From an uncultured Pelagibacteraceae bacterium (GTDB lineage: Bacteria; Pseudomonadota; Alphaproteobacteria; Pelagibacterales; Pelagibacteraceae), in the NCBI GenBank assembly GCA_902568465.1, contig CACFQR010000003.1:1-64000 (forward strand): DNA of 64,000 nucleotides. The letters run 5' to 3'. Below, piece by piece: positions 31,076 through 41,565 of this stretch (position 1 is its first letter; each line of letters opens with the position of its first letter). Below the pieces are notes generated by a model. That model was not told the DNA's origin, searched no databases, and worked only from the letters and a program-made list of their open reading frames with translations. Both the position numbers and the translations under genes were made by a program.

Positions 31076-32908
31076 ATGCAAAAGAACTTATATATTGATG
31101 CATCGCATCCAGAAGAAACTAGAGTCGTTCTCAAATCAGAAAATCATATTGAAGAATACGAATACGAAAATAAAAATAAACTTTATTTAAAAAATAATAT
31201 CTATCTAGGAAAAGTTAGTAGAGTTGAACCATCACTTCAAGCAGCTTTTGTAAACTATGGAAAACAAAGGCATGGGTTTCTAGCATTTAATGATATCCAG
31301 TCAGATTATTACCAAATTCCACATGACGACAAGGAAAAACTTAAAAAAGAAGAGGAAAATTTAAGAATCGAACTTAAAGAAAAAAGCAAATCAGTTGAAG
31401 AAAGTACAAAGCCAAACGAAGACAGTTTAGAAAGCTCTCCTAATGAAAATAATACTGAACAAAATATACAAAAAGAAAAAATAAATGCACCTGATGATAA
31501 AAATAATCAGTTTAATGAATTAAAAAAAAGATATGGCATAAGAAGATATAAAATACAGGAGGTTATAAAGCCTGACCAAATTGTTTTAGTTCAGATTCTA
31601 AAAGATGAGAGAGGAATGAAAGGAGCTGCCTTAACTACTTTTATATCTTTAGCAGGTAAATATAGTGTCTTGATGCCAAACACATCTAAAGGAGGAGGTA
31701 TTTCAAGAAAAATTGTTAATTCTGATGATAGAAAAAAGATAAGAAATATTCTTCAAGAAATTCAAATACCAGAAAATATGGGATTAATCGTTAGAACAGC
31801 AGGTTTAAATAAAACAAAAAATGAAATTGAAAAAGACCTTTTTAATACTATTTCAATTTGGGAAAATATTAGATCTAAAGCTGTAGAGTCTATTGCTCCA
31901 TCTTTAATCCATGAGGAAGGTGATGTAATTAAAAGAGCTTTGAGAGATTTATTTGATAATGATACAAAAAATATAATTATTGAAGGCAATGAAGGTTATC
32001 AACGTGCTAAAAATTTTATGAAACTTTTAATGCCAGAAAATATTAAAAGAATAAAAAAATATAGGGGGAAAATACCACTTTTCCATAGTGTTGGAATTGA
32101 AAAAAGTTTAAATAGAATTTTTGAACCAACTATAAAATTAACATCAGGTGGATACATAGTGATAAATCCTACTGAAGCACTAGTATCAATAGATGTTAAC
32201 TCTGGTCAATCAATTAAAGAGGTAAATATAGAAAAAACAGCTGTTAAAACTAATATTGAAGCAGCAGAAGAAATTTCAAGACAAATAAAAATTAGAGATT
32301 TGTCTGGTTTAATTGTCATCGATTTTATAGATATGATGAATTTTTATAACAAAAAAATGGTAGAAAGAAAGTTGAAGGAAAAGCTAAAAGAAGACAGAGC
32401 AAGAATTCAATTTGGAAGAATTAGTAATTTTGGTCTTTTGGAAATGACACGACAACGATTAAGAGAAAGTTCAGTTAAATGGAATATGAACTTATCTATA
32501 GATTCTTTTGCTCTAAAAATACTAAAAAAGGCTGAAGAGTCAGCATTTACCAATAAAGCTAAATTTATAAATATAGGTATCCCTGAAAAAGTCAAAACTT
32601 TTATAGAAAAAAACCATGATAAAGAAATTAAACATTACAAAAATAAATATAAACTTGATTTCAACTTAATTGCAGAAAAAAATATGATACTTCCAGAATA
32701 TAAAATTGAGCTATTAAATAAAAATAAAAAAATAGTGCAAAAACTTGAAAATATAGAAAAAGTTGAAAAAAATTCATTTATTTTTAAACATTCACATAAC
32801 CCAAAGAATAAAAAATTTAGAAAAAATTTTTCGAAAAAAGGAAGATTTAAAAGAAAATTTGGTTATGAAAACAAAAATAGAGAAAATAAAAAATTTGTAA
32901 ATTATTAA
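31076..32908 (+). CDS. rne: Ribonuclease E/G family endoribonuclease
   Basis: LYIDASHPEETRVVL; S1 domain NNIYLGKVSRVEPSLQAAFVNYG; catalytic ALVSIDVNSG, GLIVIDFIDM. Confidence 0.93.
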   Translation: MQKNLYIDASHPEETRVVLKSENHIEEYEYENKNKLYLKNNIYLGKVSRVEPSLQAAFVNYGKQRHGFLAFNDIQSDYYQIPHDDKEKLKKEEENLRIELKEKSKSVEESTKPNEDSLESSPNENNTEQNIQKEKINAPDDKNNQFNELKKRYGIRRYKIQEVIKPDQIVLVQILKDERGMKGAALTTFISLAGKYSVLMPNTSKGGGISRKIVNSDDRKKIRNILQEIQIPENMGLIVRTAGLNKTKNEIEKDLFNTISIWENIRSKAVESIAPSLIHEEGDVIKRALRDLFDNDTKNIIIEGNEGYQRAKNFMKLLMPENIKRIKKYRGKIPLFHSVGIEKSLNRIFEPTIKLTSGGYIVINPTEALVSIDVNSGQSIKEVNIEKTAVKTNIEAAEEISRQIKIRDLSGLIVIDFIDMMNFYNKKMVERKLKEKLKEDRARIQFGRISNFGLLEMTRQRLRESSVKWNMNLSIDSFALKILKKAEESAFTNKAKFINIGIPEKVKTFIEKNHDKEIKHYKNKYKLDFNLIAEKNMILPEYKIELLNKNKKIVQKLENIEKVEKNSFIFKHSHNPKNKKFRKNFSKKGRFKRKFGYENKNRENKKFVNY

Positions 32909-32910
32909 AA

Positions 32911-33681
32911 TTAAATTAAATTTTTTTCTGGCGAGGACGGACTTCCATACTTTCTTTTTTTCATTCTTATAGCTTTAAAAGCTTTTCTTCCTGCTATAAC
33001 TGCATGTTTCATGGATTCAGCCATTAGAATTGGATTTTTTGCTTCAGCAATAGCAGTATTAATTAAAACACCATCACAACCTAATTCCATTGCAATTGTT
33101 GCATCTGAAGAAGTCCCCACTCCAGCATCAACTATTACTGGAACAGAAGATTGTTCTTTAATTAATTTTATATTTATTTCATTCTGTATACCAAGGCCTG
33201 AACCTATAGGAGCTCCTAACGGCATTATTGCGCAAGCACCGGCGTCTTCTAATTTTTTTGTCATTATTGGATCGTCAGTGCAGTAAACCATTACTTCAAA
33301 ACCTTCTTTAACTAAAACTTCTGTAGATTTTATTGTTTCTATCATATTTGGGTATAATGTTTTTTTATCTCCTAATACTTCAAGTTTAACTAATCGCCAA
33401 CCTCCCATCTCTCTAGCTAGTCTTAATGTTCTTAGAGCTTCCTCGGATGAGTAGCATCCAGCTGTGTTCGGAAGGTATGTAATAGATTTTGGATCTAGAT
33501 AATCCATTAACAAAGGTTCATCTTTATTTAAAATATTTACTCTTCTAACAGCTACTGTAACTATATCTGCGCCAGAAGCTTTTACTGCTTCTGCAGTTTC
33601 TTGAAAATTTTTATATTTACCCGTTCCCACTATTAGTCGAGAATTAAAATTTTTATTAGCTATAGTAAAAGTATCTTCCAT
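32911..33681 (-). CDS. thiG: Thiazole synthase
   Basis: [39 protein letters not shown]. Confidence 0.97.
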   Translation of the reverse strand: MEDTFTIANKNFNSRLIVGTGKYKNFQETAEAVKASGADIVTVAVRRVNILNKDEPLLMDYLDPKSITYLPNTAGCYSSEEALRTLRLAREMGGWRLVKLEVLGDKKTLYPNMIETIKSTEVLVKEGFEVMVYCTDDPIMTKKLEDAGACAIMPLGAPIGSGLGIQNEINIKLIKEQSSVPVIVDAGVGTSSDATIAMELGCDGVLINTAIAEAKNPILMAESMKHAVIAGRKAFKAIRMKKRKYGSPSSPEKNLI

Positions 33682-33687
33682 AAAAAT

Positions 33688-33906
33688 TTATCCGCCACCA
33701 ATAAATTGTACTATTTCAACCTTATCATTTTTATTTAAAATTAAATTAGGATATTTATTTTTTTCCACAATCTCACCATTTACCTCTACTGCTACTTTAT
33801 TCTTTTGAATTTTAAGCTTATTTAGCAATTGATCTAAGTTAGTCCCGTTATTAATTTCATAAGGATTGCCATTTAATTGTATTTTTGCCACATTTAAGTT
33901 ATTCAT
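33688..33906 (-). CDS. thiS: Sulfur carrier protein ThiS
   Basis: 72 aa ubiquitin-like protein ending IVQFIGGG, directly upstream of thiG. Confidence 0.93.
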   Translation of the reverse strand: MNNLNVAKIQLNGNPYEINNGTNLDQLLNKLKIQKNKVAVEVNGEIVEKNKYPNLILNKNDKVEIVQFIGGG

Positions 33907-33929
33907 TTGAATTATTTTAACTTATTTAA

Positions 33930-34376
33930 ATGACAAAAAAAATACTAATAATAAATGGACCAAATCTAAATCTTCTAGGAGATCGTGAACAATCAAAATA
34001 TGGAAAAACTACTTTAGAAGATGTTAGAAAAAATTGTGAATCTCACTCAAAGTCTATTGGATTACAAATAAAGTTTGAGCAATCAAATATAGAAGGTGAA
34101 ATAGTGACTATGATTCAAAAAGCTAAAAACGAATTTAATGGAATAATTATTAATGCTGCGGGATACACACATACTTCGGTTGCAATTTTGGATGCTCTAT
34201 TAGCGATCAAACTACCAACTATAGAAGTGCACATCACAAATATATATAATCGTGAGGAATTTAGAAAAAAATCGTTGATAAGCAAGGCAGCTGCAGGAAT
34301 TATTTGTGGATTTGGTGTAAAAGGATATATTATGGCTTTGGACTCAATTAATGAAATTTTAAACAAGCAAGAATGA
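33930..34376 (+). CDS. aroQ: 3-dehydroquinate dehydratase type II
   Basis: INGPNLNLLGDREQSKYG; NAAGYTHTSVAILDAL; EVHITNIYNREEFR. Confidence 0.97.
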   Translation: MTKKILIINGPNLNLLGDREQSKYGKTTLEDVRKNCESHSKSIGLQIKFEQSNIEGEIVTMIQKAKNEFNGIIINAAGYTHTSVAILDALLAIKLPTIEVHITNIYNREEFRKKSLISKAAAGIICGFGVKGYIMALDSINEILNKQE

Positions 34377-34780
34377 AGATAAACAAAAAAATCATCGAAG
34401 AATTAACTGGTTATTTAAAAGAATTTAATCTAACCGAAATTGAATACGCTGAAGGAAGCACTAAAGTAAAAGTTTCTCGATCTATAAGTTCTCCTTCTAT
34501 AGCGCCTAGCGAAGTCAAAAAAAAACAAGAAATAATTGATAGCAGCGGAACAAATATAACCTCTCCTATTGTAGGAACAGCATATCTAGCCGCTGAACCA
34601 GGTGGCAAAAAGTTTGTTGAAGTTGGCCAAAAAATAAAAAAAGGACAAACTGTAATGATTGTTGAAGCAATGAAAACAATGAATCACGTGCCATCAACTC
34701 AAGAAGGTATAGTTAGTAAAATTTTGGTCAAAGACGGTGAACCTGTTGAATTTGGTCAACCACTTATTTCAATTAAATAA
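34373..34780 (+). CDS. accB: Biotin carboxyl carrier protein of acetyl-CoA carboxylase
   Basis: VEAMKTMNHV biotinylation motif; upstream of accC. Confidence 0.97.
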   Translation: MKINKKIIEELTGYLKEFNLTEIEYAEGSTKVKVSRSISSPSIAPSEVKKKQEIIDSSGTNITSPIVGTAYLAAEPGGKKFVEVGQKIKKGQTVMIVEAMKTMNHVPSTQEGIVSKILVKDGEPVEFGQPLISIK

Positions 34781-36117
34781 TGTTTAAAAAAATTCTAGTT
34801 GCTAACAGAGGTGAAATAGCCGTACGTATCATTAGGGCTTGCAAGGAATTAAATATTCCTTCGGTAGCTATTCATTCAGATGTTGACGCGGACTCAATGC
34901 ATGTAAGATTAGCTGATGAAAGTATTTGTGTAGGTTCACATAAACCACAAAACAGTTATTTAAATATAGCTGCCATAATGTCTGCTGCCGATGTAACTGG
35001 AGCGGATGCTATTCACCCAGGATATGGATTTTTGTCTGAAAATTATCGTTTTGCAGAAATTGTTACTAAAAATAAAATTAAGTTTATTGGTCCAAGTGCA
35101 TATATCATGAAAAAAATGGGAGATAAAATAGAAGCAAAAGTAACGGCAAAGAAACTTGGTCTCCCAGTTATTGAAGGATCTGAGGGCAATATTAATTCTG
35201 TAGATGAAGCAAAAAAAATATCATCAAAAATTGGATATCCAGTTTTAATAAAGGCTGCTGCTGGTGGCGGAGGAAAAGGGATGAAATTAGTTAATAACGA
35301 AAGCGAACTAGATGATGCTTTGATTATGGCAAAACAAGAAGCAAAAAAATATTTTTCTGATGATTCTGTTTATATAGAAAAATATTTTGAAAATCCTAGA
35401 CATATAGAAGTGCAAATTTTATCAGATAAAAAAACTACCATTCATTTAGGCGAAAGAGATTGTAGTGTCCAACGAAAACATCAAAAACTTATAGAAGAAT
35501 CTCCTAGTCCAGTGCTTGAAGAAAATGTGAGACAAGATTTATTAAAAAAAACTGTAGATATGGTAAGTAAACTTGACTACGAAGGTGCTGGAACTGTTGA
35601 ATTTATTTATGATAAAGGAAAATTTTTTTTCCTAGAGATGAATACAAGGATTCAGGTAGAACATCCTGTTTCGGAAATTAGAGGAGGTATTGACATAGTT
35701 AAAGAACAAATAAAAATTGCCTCAAAAGGAAAAACTGCATTAAAACAATCTGATATTAGTTTCAGAGGACATGTTATAGAATGTAGAATTAATGCTGAAG
35801 ATCCAAGTAAAAATTTTCAGCCTAGTCCAGGTACAATAAGTGTTTGTCATCAACCTTCTGGATTCAGAACCAGAGTAGATGGAGCTATTTTTCAAGGATG
35901 TAGAATAACACCTTACTATGATAGTTTAATTTGTAAATTGATCTGCCAAGGAAGAGATAGAGAAGAAGCAATACAAAGATTACAAAGATGCTTAAACGAA
36001 TTTGTTATTGAAGGAATTACAACTACCATTGACCTTCATAAAAAAATATTAAATCACAAAAAATTTATAAACTCAGATTTTGATGTAAATTGGCTTATGA
36101 AAGAGTCTTTTTACTAA
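34780..36117 (+). CDS. accC: Biotin carboxylase
   Basis: KKILVANRGEIAVRIIRACKEL; AAAGGGGKGMKLV. Confidence 0.98.
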   Translation: MFKKILVANRGEIAVRIIRACKELNIPSVAIHSDVDADSMHVRLADESICVGSHKPQNSYLNIAAIMSAADVTGADAIHPGYGFLSENYRFAEIVTKNKIKFIGPSAYIMKKMGDKIEAKVTAKKLGLPVIEGSEGNINSVDEAKKISSKIGYPVLIKAAAGGGGKGMKLVNNESELDDALIMAKQEAKKYFSDDSVYIEKYFENPRHIEVQILSDKKTTIHLGERDCSVQRKHQKLIEESPSPVLEENVRQDLLKKTVDMVSKLDYEGAGTVEFIYDKGKFFFLEMNTRIQVEHPVSEIRGGIDIVKEQIKIASKGKTALKQSDISFRGHVIECRINAEDPSKNFQPSPGTISVCHQPSGFRTRVDGAIFQGCRITPYYDSLICKLICQGRDREEAIQRLQRCLNEFVIEGITTTIDLHKKILNHKKFINSDFDVNWLMKESFY

Positions 36118-36647
36118 ATGTTTTCACACCCAGTAATCCATAAATCATAAATAGGATGGTCTATAGACTCTAATGTTGGGCTAGAAGCGAATGTCCATCC
36201 ATTAAATATAAAAACTTGATTGTTATCTTTGTTTGACAAATCTTTTACCTGCAAATATGCAACTAAATCTGAATTATCCTCAGCTTCAGAAACTTGACAT
36301 TTTAATGCTTTAATTTCCAACGGTCCAAAAAAATTTTTATCTCCTACCGCTATTCTAAAAGAAGATGTTTTAGCAGTTATTTTATCTAGAGCAGTCAAAT
36401 TAACAAATACTTTTTCCTTGTTGGTTATTTCAGATTCAGATAACAAATTTTCTTCTTTTTCTAAAATTGTACTTTTATTTTCTATCTTTTCTAACTCTTC
36501 TTTTTCTTCTTCAAACGTTGGTGATAATTCTTCTAAGTTAATTAATGGAACTGTTTCAATTTTATCTTCAGAGTATACTGGAAACAAATTATTAAAAAAA
36601 AAAATAATAATAATAAAAACAATAACTTTAAGATTTCCAAATTTCAT
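36114..36647 (-). CDS. DUF2155-like exported protein
   Basis: Signal peptide; ALDKITAKTSSFRIAVGDKNFFGPLEIKALKC...IFNGWTFASSPTLESIDHPIYDLWITGCE. Confidence 0.8.
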   Translation of the reverse strand: MKFGNLKVIVFIIIIFFFNNLFPVYSEDKIETVPLINLEELSPTFEEEKEELEKIENKSTILEKEENLLSESEITNKEKVFVNLTALDKITAKTSSFRIAVGDKNFFGPLEIKALKCQVSEAEDNSDLVAYLQVKDLSNKDNNQVFIFNGWTFASSPTLESIDHPIYDLWITGCENI

Positions 36648-36999
36648 ATGGTTTTCTAATTTTTTTATTCGAATCAGATAAAAGTGAGCCTTCTGGTCTG
36701 TATGCTTTTGATGTACCAGTTAAGTTTTCTTGATGTTTTTTTTGCCAAGGATATTTTTTAGCATGATTTAAAGGTTTATCATTGCTTAAAAAATGTATCC
36801 ATAAGTGCCATTCTGGAGGGATTTTTGAAGCTTCGACTTTATCTTTATAAATTACCCATCTTTTTCCCTTTTTATTAGAGTAGTATTTATTACCAAATTC
36901 ATCTTCGCCAGCTAACTTTCCAGTAAATAGCGTAAATATAAATGTACCGATCGTTTGTTTATGCCACCAAATAAATATCTGTTTAAAAAAGTTAATCAT
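36628..36999 (-). CDS. NDUFA12-like NADH:ubiquinone oxidoreductase accessory subunit
   Basis: GKLAGEDEFGNKYYSNKKGKRWVIYKDKVEASKIPPEWHLWIHFLSNDKP. Confidence 0.88.
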   Translation of the reverse strand: MINFFKQIFIWWHKQTIGTFIFTLFTGKLAGEDEFGNKYYSNKKGKRWVIYKDKVEASKIPPEWHLWIHFLSNDKPLNHAKKYPWQKKHQENLTGTSKAYRPEGSLLSDSNKKIRKPYEIWKS

Positions 37000-37156
37000 T
37001 TAATTATGTTCATCTTTTTAGTTTTATTTTTAATTTTTAATTTTAAAGTATTAAATTCACACAATCAAAAATTGTAAACAATGTATTAGACTTAAAATTT
37101 ATTTAGTATATATCATATCTAAAAGAGCTTTAATAATTAAATTTTGGAGTAAAAAA

Positions 37157-38017
37157 ATGTCAAAATTCCTAGTTGAAACCTTTTACACATGCACATTTAA
37201 AATGACGCATAAATTAAATGAATTAAGTGAAAAAAAACTTTCTGAAATTGATAGCAGAAAAGACGGAAAAGTTGAAGTAATTGAAGTCAGACTTAACAAT
37301 AGAAAAACTAAAAAAATTAATAAAGATAATTTAGAAAGTGAATCGTCTAATGATTCTTTTATTGAAAATACTCCACATATTGCTAAAGCGGTAAATGATA
37401 CGATTCAAGCCTCTAGTAATTTGCGTGACCAAAATCAATTTAATTTGGGAAACTTAAATAATAAGAAGAATATTAAATTAAATACTGATAGATCAAAAAT
37501 GCCCGATAGAAGAAAAGGGTATATTCAAAAAGTTACGATTGGAGATCATAAAATTTATTTACATACTGGTGAGTATAATGACGGTAAAGTTGGAGAAATT
37601 TTTATTGATATGAATAAAGAAGGAGAATTAGTTAAAGCCTTAATGAATAATTTTGCTATAGCTATTTCTTTAGGACTTCAATACGGAGTGCCCTTAGAAG
37701 AATTTGTAGATGCTTTTATTAAAACCAAATTTGAACCTTCTGGAGAAGTTAAAGGAAATGACAGAATATTGAGCGCCTCTTCTATATTAGATTATATCTT
37801 TAGAGAACTAGCTATTTCTTATCTAGATCGTGAAGATTTAGCGCATACACCTCTAATTAATAAAAATGTTAGTGATAAAATTGCCAGCGAAAGTGAAGAA
37901 GATACGTTTTTAAAACTAGTTAAAGATATAACAAGCAAAGGTTTTGTGAGAAGTAGCTATAAAGAAAAACTTGTAGATCTTAGTAACGTGAGAATTAATC
38001 TGAAAAGTAAAAAGTAA
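37157..38017 (+). CDS. Standalone TSCPD-domain protein related to the C-terminus of B12-dependent ribonucleotide reductase
   Basis: [82 protein letters not shown]...[22 protein letters not shown]; no catalytic RNR domain in the ORF or nearby. Confidence 0.8.
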   Translation: MSKFLVETFYTCTFKMTHKLNELSEKKLSEIDSRKDGKVEVIEVRLNNRKTKKINKDNLESESSNDSFIENTPHIAKAVNDTIQASSNLRDQNQFNLGNLNNKKNIKLNTDRSKMPDRRKGYIQKVTIGDHKIYLHTGEYNDGKVGEIFIDMNKEGELVKALMNNFAIAISLGLQYGVPLEEFVDAFIKTKFEPSGEVKGNDRILSASSILDYIFRELAISYLDREDLAHTPLINKNVSDKIASESEEDTFLKLVKDITSKGFVRSSYKEKLVDLSNVRINLKSKK

Positions 38018-38019
38018 GC

Positions 38020-39813
38020 TTATTTTTTCTTATCTATAACTTTAATACTTAATTCGTTTAATTGATGGTCACTTGCTTTTGACGGCGCTCCCATTAGTAA
38101 GTCTTGTGCATTTTGATTCATTGGAAATAAGGTTACTTCTCTTATATTTAATTTATTTGCAATAAGCATGACTATTCGATCGATACCAGGTGCCATACCA
38201 CCATGCGGTGGAGCTCCATATGAGAGTGCTTTTATCATTCCTTCAAATTTAGAATTTACATCATCTTTAGAGTATCCTACCTTTAAAAAAACTTTATACA
38301 TCAAATCAGGTAGATGATTTCTTATAGCTCCTGATGAAATTTCATATCCATTACAAACTAGATCGTATTGATAAGCGACTATAGATAAAGGATCCAGTTT
38401 GTCAAAATCATTAGGATCTACTTGTGGCATTGAAAATGGGTTGTGACTAAAATCAATCTTTTTTTTCTCTTCATCAAAATGATACATTGGAAAATCAACT
38501 ATCCAGCAAAATTCAAATTTGCTTTCATCTATCAAACCTAGCTCATTTCCTAATTTCTGTCTTGCTAAGCCTGATATTTTTTCAGCTTCATTTTTTCTAT
38601 CACAAGAAAAAAAGACAGCATCATTTTCTTTTAATTTACATAATTTTAATATTTTGTTTATAGCATTTTCAGAAAAAAATTTTGCGATTGGTCCTTTTGC
38701 AATAATTTTTCCTTTTTCCTTATCAAACGTTAGATAACCTAAGCCCTTTCCACCTTCTTCTTTTGCCCAATTATTGAAATTATCAAAAAAACTTCTTGGT
38801 TTAGAGGAAGTGTTTGGTGCGGGAATTGCCCTAACAACAGCTCCTTTATCTATTAATTTTTTAAAAATATCTAATTTAACATCTTTGTCTTTAATAATTT
38901 CAGTAACGTCACAAATTTCTAATGGATTTCTTAAGTCAGGTTTGTCAGTGCCATATTTAAGCATTGCATCATTATATTTTATCCTTTTAAAAGGTGTTTT
39001 AGAAATTTTTTTATTTTTGGTAAATTCAGAAAAAATCTCAAAAAAAATAGGTTCAACTGTTTTTAAAATATCTTCTTGTTCTACAAAAGACATTTCAATA
39101 TCTAATTGATAATGCTCCCCTGGGCTCCTATCTGCTCTGCCATCTTCATCTCTGAAGCAAGGTGCTATTTGAAAATATTTATCGAAACCTGAAATCATTA
39201 CCATTTGTTTAAATTGTTGTGGAGCTTGTGGTAATGCATAAAATTTTCCAGGATGCATTCTGCTCGGAACAAGAAAATCTCTAGCTCCTTCCGGACTTGA
39301 AGCTGTTAAAATAGGTGTTTGAAATTCAATAAAATTTTTTTTAATCATTTTTTCTCTTATAGAAGAAATTATTTTAGATCTAAGAATAATATTGTCATGC
39401 ATTTCTTTTCTTCTTAAATCTAAAAATCTATATTTTAATCTTGTTTCTTCAGGATAATCTTGTTCACCAAATACTGGCATTGGTAAATCTTTTGAAACGG
39501 AAAGTATTTCAAAAGTTAAAATTTTTATTTCTATTTCGCCAGTAGGTAAATCCTTGTTAATTGTCTCTGATGATCTTTTAACTACCTCTCCAGTAACTCT
39601 AACAACAGACTCGGGTTTTATTTTTTCTACTTCTTTAAAAAAGTCACTACTATTTTCTGTAACACACTGTGTCAAACCATAATGATCTCTAATATCAAAG
39701 AAAAGAAGATTTCCATGATCTCTTTTTCTATGTATCCATCCAGAAAGTTTAACTTTTTTTCCAGCATGACTTATGGTCAGTTCTGAACAATTATGAGTTC
39801 TATATTTATGCAA
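38020..39813 (-). CDS. aspS: Aspartyl-tRNA synthetase
   Basis: [13 protein letters not shown]...[41 protein letters not shown]. Confidence 0.97.
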   Translation of the reverse strand: MHKYRTHNCSELTISHAGKKVKLSGWIHRKRDHGNLLFFDIRDHYGLTQCVTENSSDFFKEVEKIKPESVVRVTGEVVKRSSETINKDLPTGEIEIKILTFEILSVSKDLPMPVFGEQDYPEETRLKYRFLDLRRKEMHDNIILRSKIISSIREKMIKKNFIEFQTPILTASSPEGARDFLVPSRMHPGKFYALPQAPQQFKQMVMISGFDKYFQIAPCFRDEDGRADRSPGEHYQLDIEMSFVEQEDILKTVEPIFFEIFSEFTKNKKISKTPFKRIKYNDAMLKYGTDKPDLRNPLEICDVTEIIKDKDVKLDIFKKLIDKGAVVRAIPAPNTSSKPRSFFDNFNNWAKEEGGKGLGYLTFDKEKGKIIAKGPIAKFFSENAINKILKLCKLKENDAVFFSCDRKNEAEKISGLARQKLGNELGLIDESKFEFCWIVDFPMYHFDEEKKKIDFSHNPFSMPQVDPNDFDKLDPLSIVAYQYDLVCNGYEISSGAIRNHLPDLMYKVFLKVGYSKDDVNSKFEGMIKALSYGAPPHGGMAPGIDRIVMLIANKLNIREVTLFPMNQNAQDLLMGAPSKASDHQLNELSIKVIDKKK

Positions 39814-39836
39814 TTTGATTCTCTATTTTTTAAAAT

Positions 39837-40496
39837 TTATATCATTTTTAATACATCTTTAATTAATTTTAAGCCTAATGAACTGCCCTTTTTTAAAGAA
39901 TATTTGTCTAAATTTGAAATAAATTGCGATATTTTTTCATAAGATCTATCTATTCTTTTTATAATGTAGTCAATATGTTTTTTTTCAACACTCATTTGTC
40001 TGTCTGAAAAGTTTTTTGCAAGTATAACGCTGATTAAATCATCATTGGGAAGTTTAATACCAACATTTATACAACTATTAATTCTAGATTTTAAATCTGG
40101 CAGTTTAAATTTATATTGAGTAATAGGTTTTGTTGAAGTAATTAAAATATATTTATTATCTTGCAACGCAAGATTCCAAAGGGAAAAGAGCAAGTCTTCT
40201 TTAATATTTTCCATAAAATTTTCAATTATTAAAATTTCTTTCGTTTTAAAAGAATATAAAATTTTTTCATTTAATTCAGCTGTTTCTATTTTTAAATTTG
40301 ATGTTTTGTTTTGTAAAAGTGCTGCCAAATGAGTTTTTCCTGATCCACTTGGTCCATATAGGTTTACAGTTTTTTTAATCCACCTTGGCCAATTATTGAT
40401 AAGGTCATATGCTTCTTTATTGCTTGTAGAAACATAAAAGTCTTCATTTAGATATACTTTGTTGGAAGGAAAATTTAATATTAGTTGGTCAACCAT
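39837..40496 (-). CDS. hda: DnaA-related Hda/HdaA-like replication regulator
   Basis: Clamp-binding-like N-term MVDQLILNFPSN (start adjusted from 40526); Walker A GPSGSGKTHL; lacks DnaA DNA-binding domain. Confidence 0.8.
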   Translation of the reverse strand: MVDQLILNFPSNKVYLNEDFYVSTSNKEAYDLINNWPRWIKKTVNLYGPSGSGKTHLAALLQNKTSNLKIETAELNEKILYSFKTKEILIIENFMENIKEDLLFSLWNLALQDNKYILITSTKPITQYKFKLPDLKSRINSCINVGIKLPNDDLISVILAKNFSDRQMSVEKKHIDYIIKRIDRSYEKISQFISNLDKYSLKKGSSLGLKLIKDVLKMI

Positions 40497-41565
40497 TTGC
40501 GTATAATCTCCAATTCCTTCCGTCATTCTCTAGTCTATATCCAAGAATAAACAACTCTTTTTTTAACCTTTTAGGATCTCCATAGTATTTTATTTTAAAA
40601 TAAGAATTAGTGATATCTAATTCCTGAAGAGAAAAGCTATCTATAATACTAACCTTGTTTAAAGCTCTCTTTAAATGATCTAAATTATTTATATTTTTAT
40701 GTTCAAACTTAATTATTAAATTTAAAGGTAAAGAAAAATTAATAATATTTTCTAATTTCCAAAGATCAGTAATTTGAACTTTTAAATCTTTTAATATTGG
40801 TTCAAGATTTGATTCTTTGTTAATATTTTCTATATTATAAGAAAAGTTTTTTGCCATTTTATTGTTATTAAAATTTGTATTTAAATATATATTTAATTTA
40901 CCTTTTTGATAATCCATCAATGTAAAGACGTAATTTTTAATGTCATACTTGTTAACTAAATCATCTACATTAAGGTTTTCAATGTTATCCTTCATTTCCT
41001 TAATTTTTAAAATATCTTCTAAATCTTCTAATGGAAGTATATAATTAATTAGTTCATTCTTAATTTTAATTTCAGACCATTGATTATAAAAATAATTTTC
41101 ACTAAAATTTTGCATATTGCCATTAACAAAAAAGATAGGGTAAAAAACAGCAGATATATTTTTTGGTTGTGAAAAAGAAATATTTTTTTCCCTCAAAAAT
41201 TTCTTTGTTCTATTATTATTATAAAATACTTTAAAACTCCCGTTATAAACGTTATTTCGATAACTTTCTTCGTTAATCTGAAAGCTTTCGATTAGAGTTT
41301 TTATTTTATTAAGCTTAATACTTTTGATTTTATTTAAATCTCTTGATAACAAAATTCTTGATTTAAGTATTTCAAATGAGTCGATGAATGCTTTATTTAT
41401 ATATTTATCTCTAGAAAAATTTAAATCTACAGCTCCTTGTACTTTGATGTTATCAACAACAAAAACATTTTCTTCTGAATATGTTTTTGAATATGTAGCA
41501 AATAAAAGTATAGTTACTGTTAAAATAATAAAAATATATTCTTTTGCTTTAGTTAATAAAATCAT
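40489..41565 (-). CDS. DUF2066-like exported protein
   Basis: Signal peptide MILLTKAKEYIFIILTVTILLFATYSKTYSEE; position before hda-like gene. Confidence 0.6.
   Translation of the reverse strand: MILLTKAKEYIFIILTVTILLFATYSKTYSEENVFVVDNIKVQGAVDLNFSRDKYINKAFIDSFEILKSRILLSRDLNKIKSIKLNKIKTLIESFQINEESYRNNVYNGSFKVFYNNNRTKKFLREKNISFSQPKNISAVFYPIFFVNGNMQNFSENYFYNQWSEIKIKNELINYILPLEDLEDILKIKEMKDNIENLNVDDLVNKYDIKNYVFTLMDYQKGKLNIYLNTNFNNNKMAKNFSYNIENINKESNLEPILKDLKVQITDLWKLENIINFSLPLNLIIKFEHKNINNLDHLKRALNKVSIIDSFSLQELDITNSYFKIKYYGDPKRLKKELFILGYRLENDGRNWRLYANG

Noticed and set aside
32911-33906. thiS-thiG as an unusual partial thiamine locus
   Set aside because: A short thiazole-branch cluster is unremarkable; other thi genes may lie outside the window.
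41324-41563. 80-codon N-terminal extension of purM in the ORF track
   Set aside because: Fully antisense to the DUF2066-like gene; PurM homology starts at 41564.
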